A stretch of DNA of 57,618 bases from Leucobacter komagatae (GTDB taxonomy: Bacteria; Actinomycetota; Actinomycetes; Actinomycetales; Microbacteriaceae). The notes under the pieces are model-generated. The model worked only from the letters and a program-made list of their open reading frames with translations, was not told where the DNA came from and did not search any database. Shown piece after piece: positions 49,676-57,618 of the stretch. Made by a program: the position numbers and the translations under genes. Position 1 is the stretch's first letter. Each line of letters begins with the position of its first letter. The DNA lies in the NCBI RefSeq assembly GCF_000834055.1, contig NZ_JXSQ01000021.1:1-57618 (forward strand). The letters run 5' to 3'.

Positions 49676-50881
49676 TCAAGCCTGATACCCAAGGTGTTTC
49701 GCGGCAAGCATCGTGAGAATTTCAACCGTCCCTCCCCCAATAGCCAGCACCGGACTATCGCGATAGATCCGCTCGACTTCACTCCCACCCATGAACCCCA
49801 TGCCGCCGAACAACTGGACGGCTTCGCGGTTCACCCATTCTGCATTCACGGTCGCCGTATTCTTCGCGAATGAAGCAGCTGCAACGATACTCAACCCCTC
49901 CGCGTCACCCTCGGGCATCTCCCCTGTCCCAGCACCCGAGTATTCATCCCAACGCTCGGCGACCCGCCGGGTGTACACCCTTGCAGTGTCAACCCTCCGT
50001 GCCATCTCAGCAAGCTTCGCCTGCACCGCATCCCGCGCAATGAGCGGCTTGCCAAAAGTCACACGATCGCGACACCATTGCACACTGAGATCGAGCGCCC
50101 GTTGCGCACTCGCGTACGCCTGGGCAGCGAGGCCTACACGCTCACCGACAAACCCGTGAGAGATGTAGGCAAAACCGGCTCCTTCTTCACCGATAAGCAG
50201 GCTCTCCGAAACCCGAACCTCGTCATACAGCAGCTCTGCGGTGTCCGAGGCCCGCCAACCCATCTTCTCGAGCTTCCGCGTTACGCTGAACCCCTGAGTG
50301 CCTGTCGGCACGATAATGAGGGAAACGCCGCGCGCGCCCTCTCCACCTGTTCGAACTGCCGTGGTGACGAAATCAGCGCGAACACCGGAAGTAATGAACA
50401 GCTTTGACCCGCGGACAACAAAGCCGTCGCCGTCCCGCTCCGCCCGTGTGGCGATGTGGCCTACGTCACTCCCACCATCGGGCTCCGTGATCCCAAGCGC
50501 GCCGATCATCTCACCGGCAAGCGTTGGTCGCACAAACCTGTCGACCTGCTCAGCGGATCCCGCGAGCACTATGTGCGGAACGGCGATTCCTGCGGTGAAG
50601 AGCGAGGCGTAGACACCGCCAGCCATTCCAGCCTCGTGGGCAGCTTCCGTGACCGCAACGTTCGCGAGCAACCCACCGCCGCCACCACCCACGCGCTCCG
50701 GGAAGGCGGCCCCTATAAGCCCCAACCTGCCAGCGGCGAGGTGGAGTGAGCGCGGGACCTCCCCGGCGCTCTCCCACTCTGACTGCTTTGGCAAGACCTC
50801 AGCTGCGACAAACCGCCGTGTCATCTGCTTCAACTCAACGAACTCATTCTGACCAATTACGCCAGCCCCACGCACAGTCAT
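49676..50881 (-). CDS. Acyl-CoA dehydrogenase
   Basis: A 401-residue flavoenzyme that introduces a 2,3 double bond into an acyl-CoA. ALGITEPDGGSDV near residue 127 is the FAD-binding strand motif, and LFGGMGFMGGSEVERIYRD near 363 and IGGGTVEI near 385 complete it. The usual YEGT glutamate near the C-terminus is Gly here, as in isovaleryl-/long-chain-type members whose catalytic Glu lies elsewhere; I cannot place the base. The ATG at 50881 is the first in good context. It lies beside an acyl-CoA synthetase and two TIGR03084 proteins. Confidence 0.9.
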   Translation of the reverse strand: MTVRGAGVIGQNEFVELKQMTRRFVAAEVLPKQSEWESAGEVPRSLHLAAGRLGLIGAAFPERVGGGGGGLLANVAVTEAAHEAGMAGGVYASLFTAGIAVPHIVLAGSAEQVDRFVRPTLAGEMIGALGITEPDGGSDVGHIATRAERDGDGFVVRGSKLFITSGVRADFVTTAVRTGGEGARGVSLIIVPTGTQGFSVTRKLEKMGWRASDTAELLYDEVRVSESLLIGEEGAGFAYISHGFVGERVGLAAQAYASAQRALDLSVQWCRDRVTFGKPLIARDAVQAKLAEMARRVDTARVYTRRVAERWDEYSGAGTGEMPEGDAEGLSIVAAASFAKNTATVNAEWVNREAVQLFGGMGFMGGSEVERIYRDSPVLAIGGGTVEILTMLAAKHLGYQA

Positions 50882-50924
50882 CGCGCCACCCCTAGCTGCC
50901 GGCGCCAGCCGTGCCGCGCGCTCA

Positions 50925-51749
50925 TCACTTGCTCCCGCGCGCGCCCGCGGCGCGCCAGCGAACCCGCTGCCCGGGCGGTGGGCCGGCCGTCGGCGACCCG
51001 GCAAACGCCTGCGCGATTCGCATCCACTCTCGCGCACCGTCACCAATCGCTTCGAGATCGACGTCGGCGATATTGCGTCGCTGCGTCACCACCGCCGCGA
51101 ACCCCCACCCAGATCCCGTGATCCGCTCGTCAGCCTCTTCTGGGCCTTCCAAGAAGCGTTCGCCGCCCGGCATATCGAGCTCAATCCGCACTGGCGCCTC
51201 AGGGACGGGAAGGCCGTTTAGCCGAAAAGCAAACCCTCGAGTGCGGGCCCCCAGCCGCGCAACAGCCCAGAGCGCTGAGGTCGCTGGGAGCTCCCGCCCA
51301 AGCGCATCGTAGACGTCGAGCGCATGCGCCCACGTCTCCATCGTGCGCGCAGTTGCGACCGTGATAGGCCGCATCGGTGGGCCGAACCAGGGGATCTTGC
51401 TCGCGGGATCCACCCCAAGCAGCGCTCTACGAAGCTCCGCTCGCTTGCCGCGCCACGAAGCCAGGAGCTCCGGAAGCGGGAGCGCGGCACGCTCGCGGGC
51501 CCCGCGGTCTATCGAGTCGGTGTCCTCGCTCGCCTCGACCTCAGCAGCGAGCCGGAGGAAGGCAGACTGGTCGCCAATGGCGAGCAGCGTAATCTCGTCG
51601 GTCCACAGGAGGTGCCCGATCTGCTCGGCGATGCGCCACCCCTCGGCCGGCGTTGGCAACGACCACCCACCGGGCGAAAGCTCGGCAACCTGAGTTTCGA
51701 GCAACTCGGAGATCTCAGTGAGCATTCCAACGGCCTCATCGATATCCAT
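50925..51749 (-). CDS. TIGR03084-family protein, copy 1
   Basis: A 274-residue protein of the mycothiol-dependent maleylpyruvate isomerase-like (DinB-fold) superfamily. GWRIAEQIGHLLWTD with the metal-type His lies near residue 42, and RTMETWAHALDVYDALG near 140 carries two further His/Glu positions. The C-terminal domain has VTQRRNIADVDLEAIGDGA. The ATG has GAGG five bases before it. A paralogue lies at 53502. Both flank the fadD-like gene, so a role in a CoA-thioester degradation route is plausible. Confidence 0.85.
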   Translation of the reverse strand: MDIDEAVGMLTEISELLETQVAELSPGGWSLPTPAEGWRIAEQIGHLLWTDEITLLAIGDQSAFLRLAAEVEASEDTDSIDRGARERAALPLPELLASWRGKRAELRRALLGVDPASKIPWFGPPMRPITVATARTMETWAHALDVYDALGRELPATSALWAVARLGARTRGFAFRLNGLPVPEAPVRIELDMPGGERFLEGPEEADERITGSGWGFAAVVTQRRNIADVDLEAIGDGAREWMRIAQAFAGSPTAGPPPGQRVRWRAAGARGSK

Positions 51750-51916
51750 ACGCGCCTCACCAATCTGTGCCTCGCACACGGGCGTTGTGACCCCGCGATC
51801 AAAAACAATCATCCTTGATTGCTACCGCCCGTTCACCTACAGTAGCGAACGAACGCCGATTTGACTACTGGGATACGAGGGCAGTCAACGGCTTGATCAT
51901 TCAAAGGAGAATAATC

Positions 51917-53491
51917 ATGAGCGTTCCACTGGGCAATTGGCTTTCCATTCACGCGCGTCGCATCGGAGACAGAGCAGCCGTCATCGACGTCGACGCCGAA
52001 ACCACCCTGACCTACCGAGACATTGACGATCGCACCACTCGCCTCGCATCCGCGCTCCGCCGCAAGGGCGTCGCGGCCGGAGACAGAGTAGCCCTCTGCA
52101 GCTTTAATAGCCCGGCAATGTTTGAGCTCACCTTCGCCATCGCAAAGCTGGGCGCCATCACCGTGATGATCAATCATCGCCTCACCGCCACAGAGATGAA
52201 CTACATCCTCTCCGATTCAGGAGCCAAAGTGGTGTGCGCATCGACACCTCTCGTTGACGTGGTCACCACAGCAGCGAAAGGCACCGCAGCGGCGGAGATC
52301 GTACCGCTCACGACAGCGGCGGAACGGCTCGAGCACCTCGACGATGCCATCGAAGCCCTGATCGCTTCAGGCGACGCGGACGAGGCCCTGCCTGACGTCA
52401 ACCCGGACAGCCCTGCACTTCTTATGTACACATCGGGCACCACCGGCAAACCCAAGGGCGCAATACTAACTCACACCAACCTCTTCTGGGTTTCTCTGTA
52501 CCACAACAACGTCGGGGAAGGCATCAACCACAACAACCGCAACCTCGTCGTCGCACCCTTATTCCACATCGGGGGACTCGCCGTGTACACCCTAGCAACC
52601 ACATACTGGGGCGGGGCGAACTACATACTTGAGTCGTTCTCGCCCGGAAAGTGGGCGGCCGCAGTAGAAACCTACAGTTGCACGACGGCATTCGCCGTCC
52701 CGACGATGTGGGCAGCAATCCTACGCTCGGGCGAACTCGACACCCATGACACCAGTTCCCTCCTGGTCGCCATCAGCGGCGGCGCCCCGTGCCCCATTCC
52801 CATCATCGAGGGCCTCCAAGCCAAAGGCCTCTCGTTCACAGAGGGATTCGGCATGACCGAGACTGCGGCGGCAGCCTCGATCCTGTCAAGCGAGTTCATC
52901 ACCACTAAGGCGGGCTCGGTGGGCAAACCGTCCACCAACGTCGATTTCAGGGTTGTCGACGACTCAGGTAATGACGTCGCGCCAGACACCGTCGGCGAAC
53001 TCATCGTGCGTGGACCATCGGTCTTCAAGGGATACTGGAACCGCCCAGAGGCCGACGCGGAGGCGTTCCGCAACGGATGGTTCCACACCGGCGACCTCGC
53101 AAAAAGTGACGCAGACGGCTTCTACTTCCTCGTCGATCGCAAGAAGGACATGATTATCTCTGGCGGCGAGAACGTCTACCCCATCGAAGTAGAACAGGCC
53201 CTACACTCGCACGACGGTATCTCGGACATTTCCGTGATCGGCACACCAGATGACTATTGGGGTGAAGCAGTCACCGCCATCATCGTCCCGAGTAACGCCG
53301 GCCACAGCAACTATGAGACGCTCATCGCCAGTCTCGAGAGGCACGCCCGTGACCGGCTCGCCGGCTTCAAAATACCGCGGTACTACTTCGTCGTGGACGC
53401 CTTGCCACTGACCGCGACAGGCAAGGTTCGCAAGGTGGACCTCAGGGAATGGGTGAAGACCCTCAGCCCGGTAGTGGCGGGCGCCACCTAG
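51917..53491 (+). CDS. Acyl-CoA synthetase (fatty acid-CoA ligase type)
   Basis: A 524-residue AMP-forming ligase that activates a carboxylic acid to acyl-CoA through an acyl-AMP. The P-loop YTSGTTGKPKGAILTHTN lies near residue 170, GFGMTETAA near 312, GWFHTGDLAKSDADGFYFLV near 390, DRKKDMIISGGENVYP near 410 and the lysine in LTATGKVRKVDL near 500. AAAGGAGA six bases before the ATG is a strong ribosome-binding site. The acid is unknown. The gene diverges from the upstream TIGR03084 and acyl-CoA dehydrogenase genes. Confidence 0.92.
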   Translation: MSVPLGNWLSIHARRIGDRAAVIDVDAETTLTYRDIDDRTTRLASALRRKGVAAGDRVALCSFNSPAMFELTFAIAKLGAITVMINHRLTATEMNYILSDSGAKVVCASTPLVDVVTTAAKGTAAAEIVPLTTAAERLEHLDDAIEALIASGDADEALPDVNPDSPALLMYTSGTTGKPKGAILTHTNLFWVSLYHNNVGEGINHNNRNLVVAPLFHIGGLAVYTLATTYWGGANYILESFSPGKWAAAVETYSCTTAFAVPTMWAAILRSGELDTHDTSSLLVAISGGAPCPIPIIEGLQAKGLSFTEGFGMTETAAAASILSSEFITTKAGSVGKPSTNVDFRVVDDSGNDVAPDTVGELIVRGPSVFKGYWNRPEADAEAFRNGWFHTGDLAKSDADGFYFLVDRKKDMIISGGENVYPIEVEQALHSHDGISDISVIGTPDDYWGEAVTAIIVPSNAGHSNYETLIASLERHARDRLAGFKIPRYYFVVDALPLTATGKVRKVDLREWVKTLSPVVAGAT

Positions 53492-53501
53492 CGCCCAGCT
53501 C

Positions 53502-54305
53502 TCACTGATGCCAGGCGAGCCGCGCTCCAGGCGTTGGCCCATTCGTCGGGGCACCCCCGAACGCCTGCGCGATCCGCATCCAACGAGCTGCACCGTCGCC
53601 AACAGTCTCGAGCTCCACGTCCGCGATGTTCCGCCGCTGCGTCACGACGGCAGCAAACCCCCAGGCCGAGCCCAGCACGCGCTCAGGGGCGTCCGCCTGC
53701 CCGAAGGCGATCCGACCGCCGCCGTCCACGGTGAGCTCCACGCGCACGGGGGCCTCGGGGAGCGGGATCTTGCGTGCCCGAAATGAGGACTCTCGCGTGC
53801 GCACCCCCATCGCCGCGACCACCTGAACCCCAGCGGTGGCCGGCATGTCCTCAGCGAGCGCGTCGAACACATCGAGCGCGTGTGCCCACGTTTCAACGGT
53901 GCGGCTCGCGACCATCGTCCGCGGAAGCACCGGTGGGCCCAGCCAGGTGACGCGGGCTGCGGGGTCAGCAACGGCGAGCGCATCACGCAGCTCGCTGCGC
54001 CCTGCTCGCCACTCGCGAAGCAACTGCGGCACCGGCAACGTCGCGCGCTCACGCGCACCACGATCGACGAAACCACTCACTTCGCTCGACAGCACACGCT
54101 TCACGAACTGCGCGAATTCGGGATCGCGCTGCACTGCCTGAAGTGCCATCGAGTCGCTCCAAGCGAGATGTCCAATTTGATTCGCGATACTCCAGCCCCG
54201 GGCCGGGGTCGGGCGAAGCCATCGCCTCGGTGGGAGCTCGGAGACTGCGCGGTCGAGCACCGTCGCAGTTTCCTCCAACACGTCCAAGGCACGTGAGATG
54301 TCCAC
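53502..54305 (-). CDS. TIGR03084-family protein, copy 2
   Basis: A 267-residue paralogue of the protein at 50925. It shares GWSIANQIGHLAWSD, VDRGARERATLPVPQLLREW, VETWAHALDVFDAL, GFAAVVTQRRNIADVELE and the end NGPTPGARLAWHQ. The start is a GTG at 54305 with GGAGGG seven bases upstream. The frame is open far upstream but without a start signal. It converges on the acyl-CoA synthetase gene. The two copies probably arose by duplication within this cluster. Confidence 0.83.
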   Translation of the reverse strand: MDISRALDVLEETATVLDRAVSELPPRRWLRPTPARGWSIANQIGHLAWSDSMALQAVQRDPEFAQFVKRVLSSEVSGFVDRGARERATLPVPQLLREWRAGRSELRDALAVADPAARVTWLGPPVLPRTMVASRTVETWAHALDVFDALAEDMPATAGVQVVAAMGVRTRESSFRARKIPLPEAPVRVELTVDGGGRIAFGQADAPERVLGSAWGFAAVVTQRRNIADVELETVGDGAARWMRIAQAFGGAPTNGPTPGARLAWHQ

Positions 54306-54563
54306 TTCACTACCCTCCGCCCTGAGGTTCTTTGTCGTCGTGACTGCCCGATACGTGCCGAGCCCGGTTCGGTCACGTGGCCATATGCGACCACGCAACA
54401 ATGCCACAACTGTACGACAGCTCAACGACGGAAGTCTAGGCTCTGCGCGGGCCCCTCGGAAACACCCAGGAGTTTCTGACACTGCCGGGGCGAATCCCGC
54501 GTACGGCGAAGCCCGGGTACGGCGATGCGCGGCCAACGGCCAGCACACACAACGACATGCAGA
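54306..54563. other. Gap at the start of the accessory region
   Basis: About 260 bases without a gene I can support. It contains a direct repeat of GTACGGCGA near 54500-54525. Confidence 0.5.
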
Positions 54564-54625
54564 GTGCCCTGGAGAGGAATCGAACCTCCTCCGAGCTAAG
54601 CGCACTCTACCGGGCAGCTGAATAG
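54564..54625 (-). pseudogene. tRNA-like remnant, possible integration site
   Basis: The minus strand reads AGCTGCCCGGTAGAG, resembling a D-arm, then a shortened middle, then GGAGGTTCGATTCCTC and CAGGGCA, which form a T-arm and acceptor 3' end like actinobacterial tRNA-Arg. No 5' acceptor strand or proper anticodon stem is present. It marks the point where composition and gene content change, so it may be an attachment-site remnant of a mobile element. Confidence 0.45.
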
Positions 54626-54834
54626 CGCGTGTTTACGTGCTGTTTCGATTTTGGAACCGGCATTGATTCCCGAAAACTAGATGAGTTGTTGTCATTTTGT
54701 TGCCACGAGAGCGCAGGAAAGTCGCGCACAGTTTTGAGCGCCACCCATTCACCGGGAGATGCAGAACGCTAACGGGCCAGGGCGAGCAGACCTCCGTCCC
54801 TCCCCACTCTCTCCATGGGAAAGAATAGGCCGGT

Positions 54835-55206
54835 CTACTTGCCACCCAGCAGTGTTGACAAGACGGCAATATACGACGCAACCAGAACACAGAGCTTCAA
54901 AACCATATCGATGCGCTGTCGTCGGTTTAGCTCTTTTATTCCCTTATATTCGAGCAGCACACCCAAGGAGCCAAGCAGTAGCAAAACAGCCGCTGCGATA
55001 CGGAGCGCCACCTGTGCGCACGGCCACCAGATAGAGGCGATACTGAAGGCAATAACAACCACCAGAGCCGCACATGCAGCAACCCAAACCAGGTCGCTCT
55101 TGAACAACGGTCCCTCGCGTCTCTCGCGCACAGTACGACTCTTGGCCTGCTGGAGTGCTTTTGCTCGCTTCGCGTCTGTCTTACTCTTGCCATTGGCATT
55201 TCCCAT
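54835..55206 (-). CDS. Hypothetical three-span membrane protein
   Basis: A 123-residue protein with a Lys/Ala-rich N-terminus and three hydrophobic segments (about 39-60, 65-85 and 100-118). TAAGCT lies six bases before the ATG. It has lower GC and less biased codons than the core genes nearby, consistent with transfer. Function unknown. Confidence 0.65.
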   Translation of the reverse strand: MGNANGKSKTDAKRAKALQQAKSRTVRERREGPLFKSDLVWVAACAALVVVIAFSIASIWWPCAQVALRIAAAVLLLLGSLGVLLEYKGIKELNRRQRIDMVLKLCVLVASYIAVLSTLLGGK

Positions 55207-55280
55207 ATCGAGAGCTTAGCGTTCGCTGTAACCGACGAAAGGGCTACCGCCAAAGCACGGAACGCAACCAACACATCATC

Positions 55281-55481
55281 GTGCTCAGCGGGCACGGGTA
55301 CACACAACAGCACATCGCACAGCACTTCGGCATCTCAATAAGGCGCGTCCAACAAATCCTCTACAAACAACGAACGCAAGAAACCATCAAAGCGCTAGAC
55401 GCGAAACACGAAGCAACGTTGCCGGTGCCGGTGCATGCCTCGGGCAAGAAATACCCTTCTGAGTACAGCGCCAATTTCTGA
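55281..55481 (+). CDS. HTH fragment
   Basis: An open frame whose segment SGHGYTQQHIAQHFGISIRRVQQILYKQR is a convincing helix-turn-helix. The open frame extends back to 55155, but the upstream codons lie over the start of the oppositely oriented membrane gene. I take a GTG at 55281 with low certainty, since no ribosome-binding site is visible. It may be the remnant of a larger regulator or recombinase. Confidence 0.4.
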   Translation: MLSGHGYTQQHIAQHFGISIRRVQQILYKQRTQETIKALDAKHEATLPVPVHASGKKYPSEYSANF

Positions 55482-55515
55482 GGGCGTAAGCTCAAATCTA
55501 GATAGGTTGGAAGAT

Positions 55516-56397
55516 ATGAAGCCCCTAGAAGCCAAAACGCTGTCTGCTGTTGTGGGGATCACGGTCCTCACATTTCTCCTGTTTACGGGAAGTGCTGCGA
55601 TGCTTGGGCCTTGGTGGCGTTTCACTGATATGCCCGCCGCAGATGAGTGGACCGCCTTCTGGTCTTTTGCCACTCTCCTGACTGCAATCACCGCGGCATG
55701 GTTCGCGTTGCATCAGCTTTTTGCAATGAGGACAGCAAACACCGAAGCCGCAAACGCCGCTAGAGACGCGTCTGATGCTAGTCGGGCAGTCGTCCGTCCG
55801 TACTTGGACATACGATTCGAGTTCATTCCTTCGATTCCCGGGAATCCTCAAAGCACCCCATCTGCCGGGTTCACTGCAGTCGTTATCGAGAATCTTGGCA
55901 AGACGGCGGCGAAGAACATCCGGTTGACGTCCCGACCACTTTTCCAATCGAGTGGAGTCGGTCGGACTGGAGACAAAGACAAGGCCCTCGAATGGATCCA
56001 AGAGAAGTTCTCGGGATCATTCGTCTTTGAACACCTCAGTCCGGGCAAAAAACTTTCCTATGTTCTGGACTTAACGAAAGAACAAATGGATCTCGAAAGA
56101 GGGCTCCCTCAGCGTTACGACGTCGACGCAGAATACTGGGACATCAACTCGGTCGAAAAATACGTAGAGACTCACGTCTTGGATGCAGCACCGTGGCATC
56201 TTTCACGAGTTGATGCTGAACCGCTTGCTGTGATCGCTCGTCAAATGAGGACGATGAATAACTATGAGAGAACCGCGCAACGTTTGCGTAGCCGCCTTGT
56301 TAACGCCGCAGAAGAAGCATCTGAAGCCATCGAGTCGCTTGCAGCTGAAGTCAGTGAGACACAACAGAACTCAGCAGGGTTGCCGGCCGAAGAATAA
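55516..56397 (+). CDS. Hypothetical two-span membrane protein
   Basis: A 293-residue protein. Two N-terminal spans (about residues 11-30 and 45-68) precede a soluble domain of about 200 residues, containing VVRPYLDIRFEFIPS, FTAVVIENLGKTAAKNIRL and LSPGKKLSYVLDLTKEQ. The C-terminal 50 residues are predicted helical. TAGGTT lies seven bases before the ATG. I recognise no family; the beta-rich middle resembles domains of phage-resistance or regulatory membrane proteins only loosely. Confidence 0.68.
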   Translation: MKPLEAKTLSAVVGITVLTFLLFTGSAAMLGPWWRFTDMPAADEWTAFWSFATLLTAITAAWFALHQLFAMRTANTEAANAARDASDASRAVVRPYLDIRFEFIPSIPGNPQSTPSAGFTAVVIENLGKTAAKNIRLTSRPLFQSSGVGRTGDKDKALEWIQEKFSGSFVFEHLSPGKKLSYVLDLTKEQMDLERGLPQRYDVDAEYWDINSVEKYVETHVLDAAPWHLSRVDAEPLAVIARQMRTMNNYERTAQRLRSRLVNAAEEASEAIESLAAEVSETQQNSAGLPAEE

Positions 56398-56638
56398 TGC
56401 TGGCTCCGCCCTCGGTGTTGCTACAGACGCTATAAGCAGCAAACATTTTGAACCCCTCTGAGGTTATTTATTCTTCCCCAGCGGTACTGGAAGAGAGGAC
56501 TGACCTGGTCGAAGACTTGCGTTGCAGCTTCAGCGGCCGTGGTTCTAAGGCCTTGGCGATAGCATCTTGCAGGCGAAAATGCCTACACGGACGAATGGGT
56601 CAGATGCACGTTGAGGTGACATTCAACATGGCTAGTTT
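56398..56638. other. Gap before the insertion sequence
   Basis: About 240 bases without a supported gene. The IS left end probably lies here, but I cannot identify its terminal inverted repeat from one end alone. Confidence 0.4.
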
Positions 56639-56971
56639 TTGCTGGGCTGCAAGGATGAACCCAGGCCCCCTCGTTACCCCAAAGAGTTCCGCGACGATCT
56701 CGTGAAGATCGCGTTGGGCCTTGGCCCAGAAGTGACACTCGCGCAGATCGCGAAAGACTTCGGCATTCACGTCGGCACGCTCGGCAAATGGCTCCGTGAG
56801 GAACACGTCGAACAGGGCCAGAAACGCGGTGCCACGCGTTCTGAGACCGCTGAGCTGCGTGAGCTTCGCACACACAGCAAGCTCCTCGAACAAGAAGTGG
56901 AAGTGCTGCGTCGTGCGGCCGCGCATCTCCCTCAGGCGCACCTGCTGGGAAAAGGCTCTACCCGCTCGTGA
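56639..56971 (+). CDS. IS3-family transposase OrfA
   Basis: A 110-residue HTH protein. The RYPKEFRDDLVKIALGLG and QIAKDFGIHVGTLGKWLREE helices are the IS3 OrfA DNA-binding domain. A leucine-zipper-like ELRELRTHSKLLEQEVEVLRRAAA follows. The start codon is unclear: TTG at 56639 keeps the frame, while the nearest ATG at 56655 is out of frame. It ends shortly after the -1 slip site, which would join it to orfB. Confidence 0.75.
   Translation: MLGCKDEPRPPRYPKEFRDDLVKIALGLGPEVTLAQIAKDFGIHVGTLGKWLREEHVEQGQKRGATRSETAELRELRTHSKLLEQEVEVLRRAAAHLPQAHLLGKGSTRS
56947..56953 (+). promoter_or_regulatory. Programmed -1 frameshift heptamer
   Basis: G GGA AAA in the OrfA frame is a canonical X XXY YYZ slip site. 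Slipping back one base reads GGG AAA AGG and continues into the orfB frame (RLYPLVKKLANDG). This is the usual IS3-family route to the OrfAB transposase. Confidence 0.7.
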
Positions 56972-57618
56972 AAAAGCTCGCCAATGACGGGGTCCCCTTC
57001 TCGGTGTCGTTACCTAAGTATTGAAGCTTTCCCGCCAGCATTACCACCGCTGGCTCGGCAACCCAGTGACTGAGCGTGACCGTACGCAGGCATATCGCGC
57101 GAACGCGCTCCACGACGCACACCTTAAGGACCCCGAGTGCGGGTACCGGTTCCTCGCAGACGAAGCGAAGACCCTTGGTGAATCGATGTGTGACCGGACT
57201 GTGTGGCGGCTCTGCCGAGACTAGGGCTGGTGGTCAGTGTTTGGGAAGAAGAAAGCCCGCGGGAGAGGCCGAAGGCCTGGCCCGCCTGTGCATGACGACC
57301 CGATGCAGCGCGAGTTCGTGACCCCTGCCCCGAACGAGTTATGGTTCTCGGACATCACCGAGCACTGGACGGGTGAAGGCAAGCTCTACCTCTGCGCGGT
57401 GAAAGACGTCTTCTCCAACCGGATTGTCGACTACTCCATCGACGCGCAAATGACCTCTTCGCTTGCGGTGAGTGCGTTGAACAACGCCGTACTACGCCGC
57501 CGAGACGTCGCAGGGTGTGCGCTGCACACAGATCGTGGATCCCCGTTCCGAAGCCGGGAACTACAGCGCGCTCTCACCGGTCACAGGATGACCGGCTCGA
57601 TTGGGCGCGACGGTGCTG
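56947..57618 (+). pseudogene. IS3-family transposase OrfB, broken, runs off the window
   Basis: The OrfB frame starts RLYPLVKKLANDGVPFSVSL. It shifts near 57010-57021, where one base is missing before VLKLSRQHYHRWL. It continues to CRD, then meets an in-frame TAG at 57222-57224, followed by GWWSVFGKKKARGRGRRPGPP. It resumes as WFSDITEHWTGEGKLYLCAVKDVFSN with the first catalytic Asp and HTDRGSPFRS with the second. The third catalytic residue (Glu) lies beyond the window. Two lesions mean that active transposase is unlikely. Confidence 0.8.

Noticed and set aside
56448..56705. Open frame across the start of the IS element
   Set aside because: No recognisable domain, and it overlaps the OrfA start in another frame.
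1..57618. CRISPR array
   Set aside because: I saw no regularly spaced repeats with unique spacers. The only tandem repeat (41586) is contiguous, and the relics at 11-13.6 kb are too far apart and too diverged.

Overview
The window is high-GC, densely coded bacterial DNA. It looks like an actinobacterium of the family Microbacteriaceae, and Leucobacter or a close relative is my best guess. Supports include an XPB-type helicase beside a helicase-associated protein, a DUF3027/cold-shock pair, a sunset-domain surface protein, an actinobacterial M-box leader, and about twenty genes with TAnnnT placed 5-8 bases before the start codon (leaderless transcripts). The genus is inference.

Layout. 1-580: four tRNA genes on the minus strand (Glu, Asp, Phe, Asp) with hairpin terminators. 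0.7-10.3 kb: two metallo-aminopeptidases (pepA carries a frameshift), a MacB-like ABC exporter, a TetR/MFS efflux pair, a frameshifted AraC regulator and a TauE/SafE permease. 10.4-13.7 kb: a luciferase-like monooxygenase whose 3' end recurs as three decaying relics between small minus-strand genes. 13.7-18.5 kb: a PI-PLC-like protein, an SDR, a bile-acid-symporter-type permease and lipoproteins. 18.5-31.9 kb: mostly core genes (DUF3027, cold shock, XPB helicase, a two-component system, galU, 5-formyltetrahydrofolate cyclo-ligase, an FmdB-type zinc ribbon). 32-41.5 kb: a 1256-residue helicase-like protein with a lysine-less P-loop, a uracil/xanthine permease, an amine oxidase-like flavoprotein and an EamA-CYTH fusion.

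41.6-49.7 kb is the most interesting part. An ArsR-type repressor diverges from an ABC importer that has no binding protein and whose ATPase has an extra C-terminal domain. Next come a small membrane protein behind a folded leader, and then a convergent five-gene operon with three CorA-like proteins, all departing from the GMN signature, and two small single-span membrane proteins. The CorA operon has an M-box magnesium riboswitch leader. The same 8-base palindrome TTGCGCAA lies at the promoters of all three transcription units. I read this as one candidate divalent-metal homeostasis regulon combining an RNA Mg2+ sensor with a protein repressor.

49.7-54.3 kb: an acyl-CoA dehydrogenase/acyl-CoA synthetase cluster with two paralogous TIGR03084 proteins. 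54.5 kb to the end looks accessory and less GC-rich: a degenerate tRNA-like segment, orphan membrane proteins, an HTH fragment, and an IS3-family element with a -1 slip site and a broken orfB that runs off the window.
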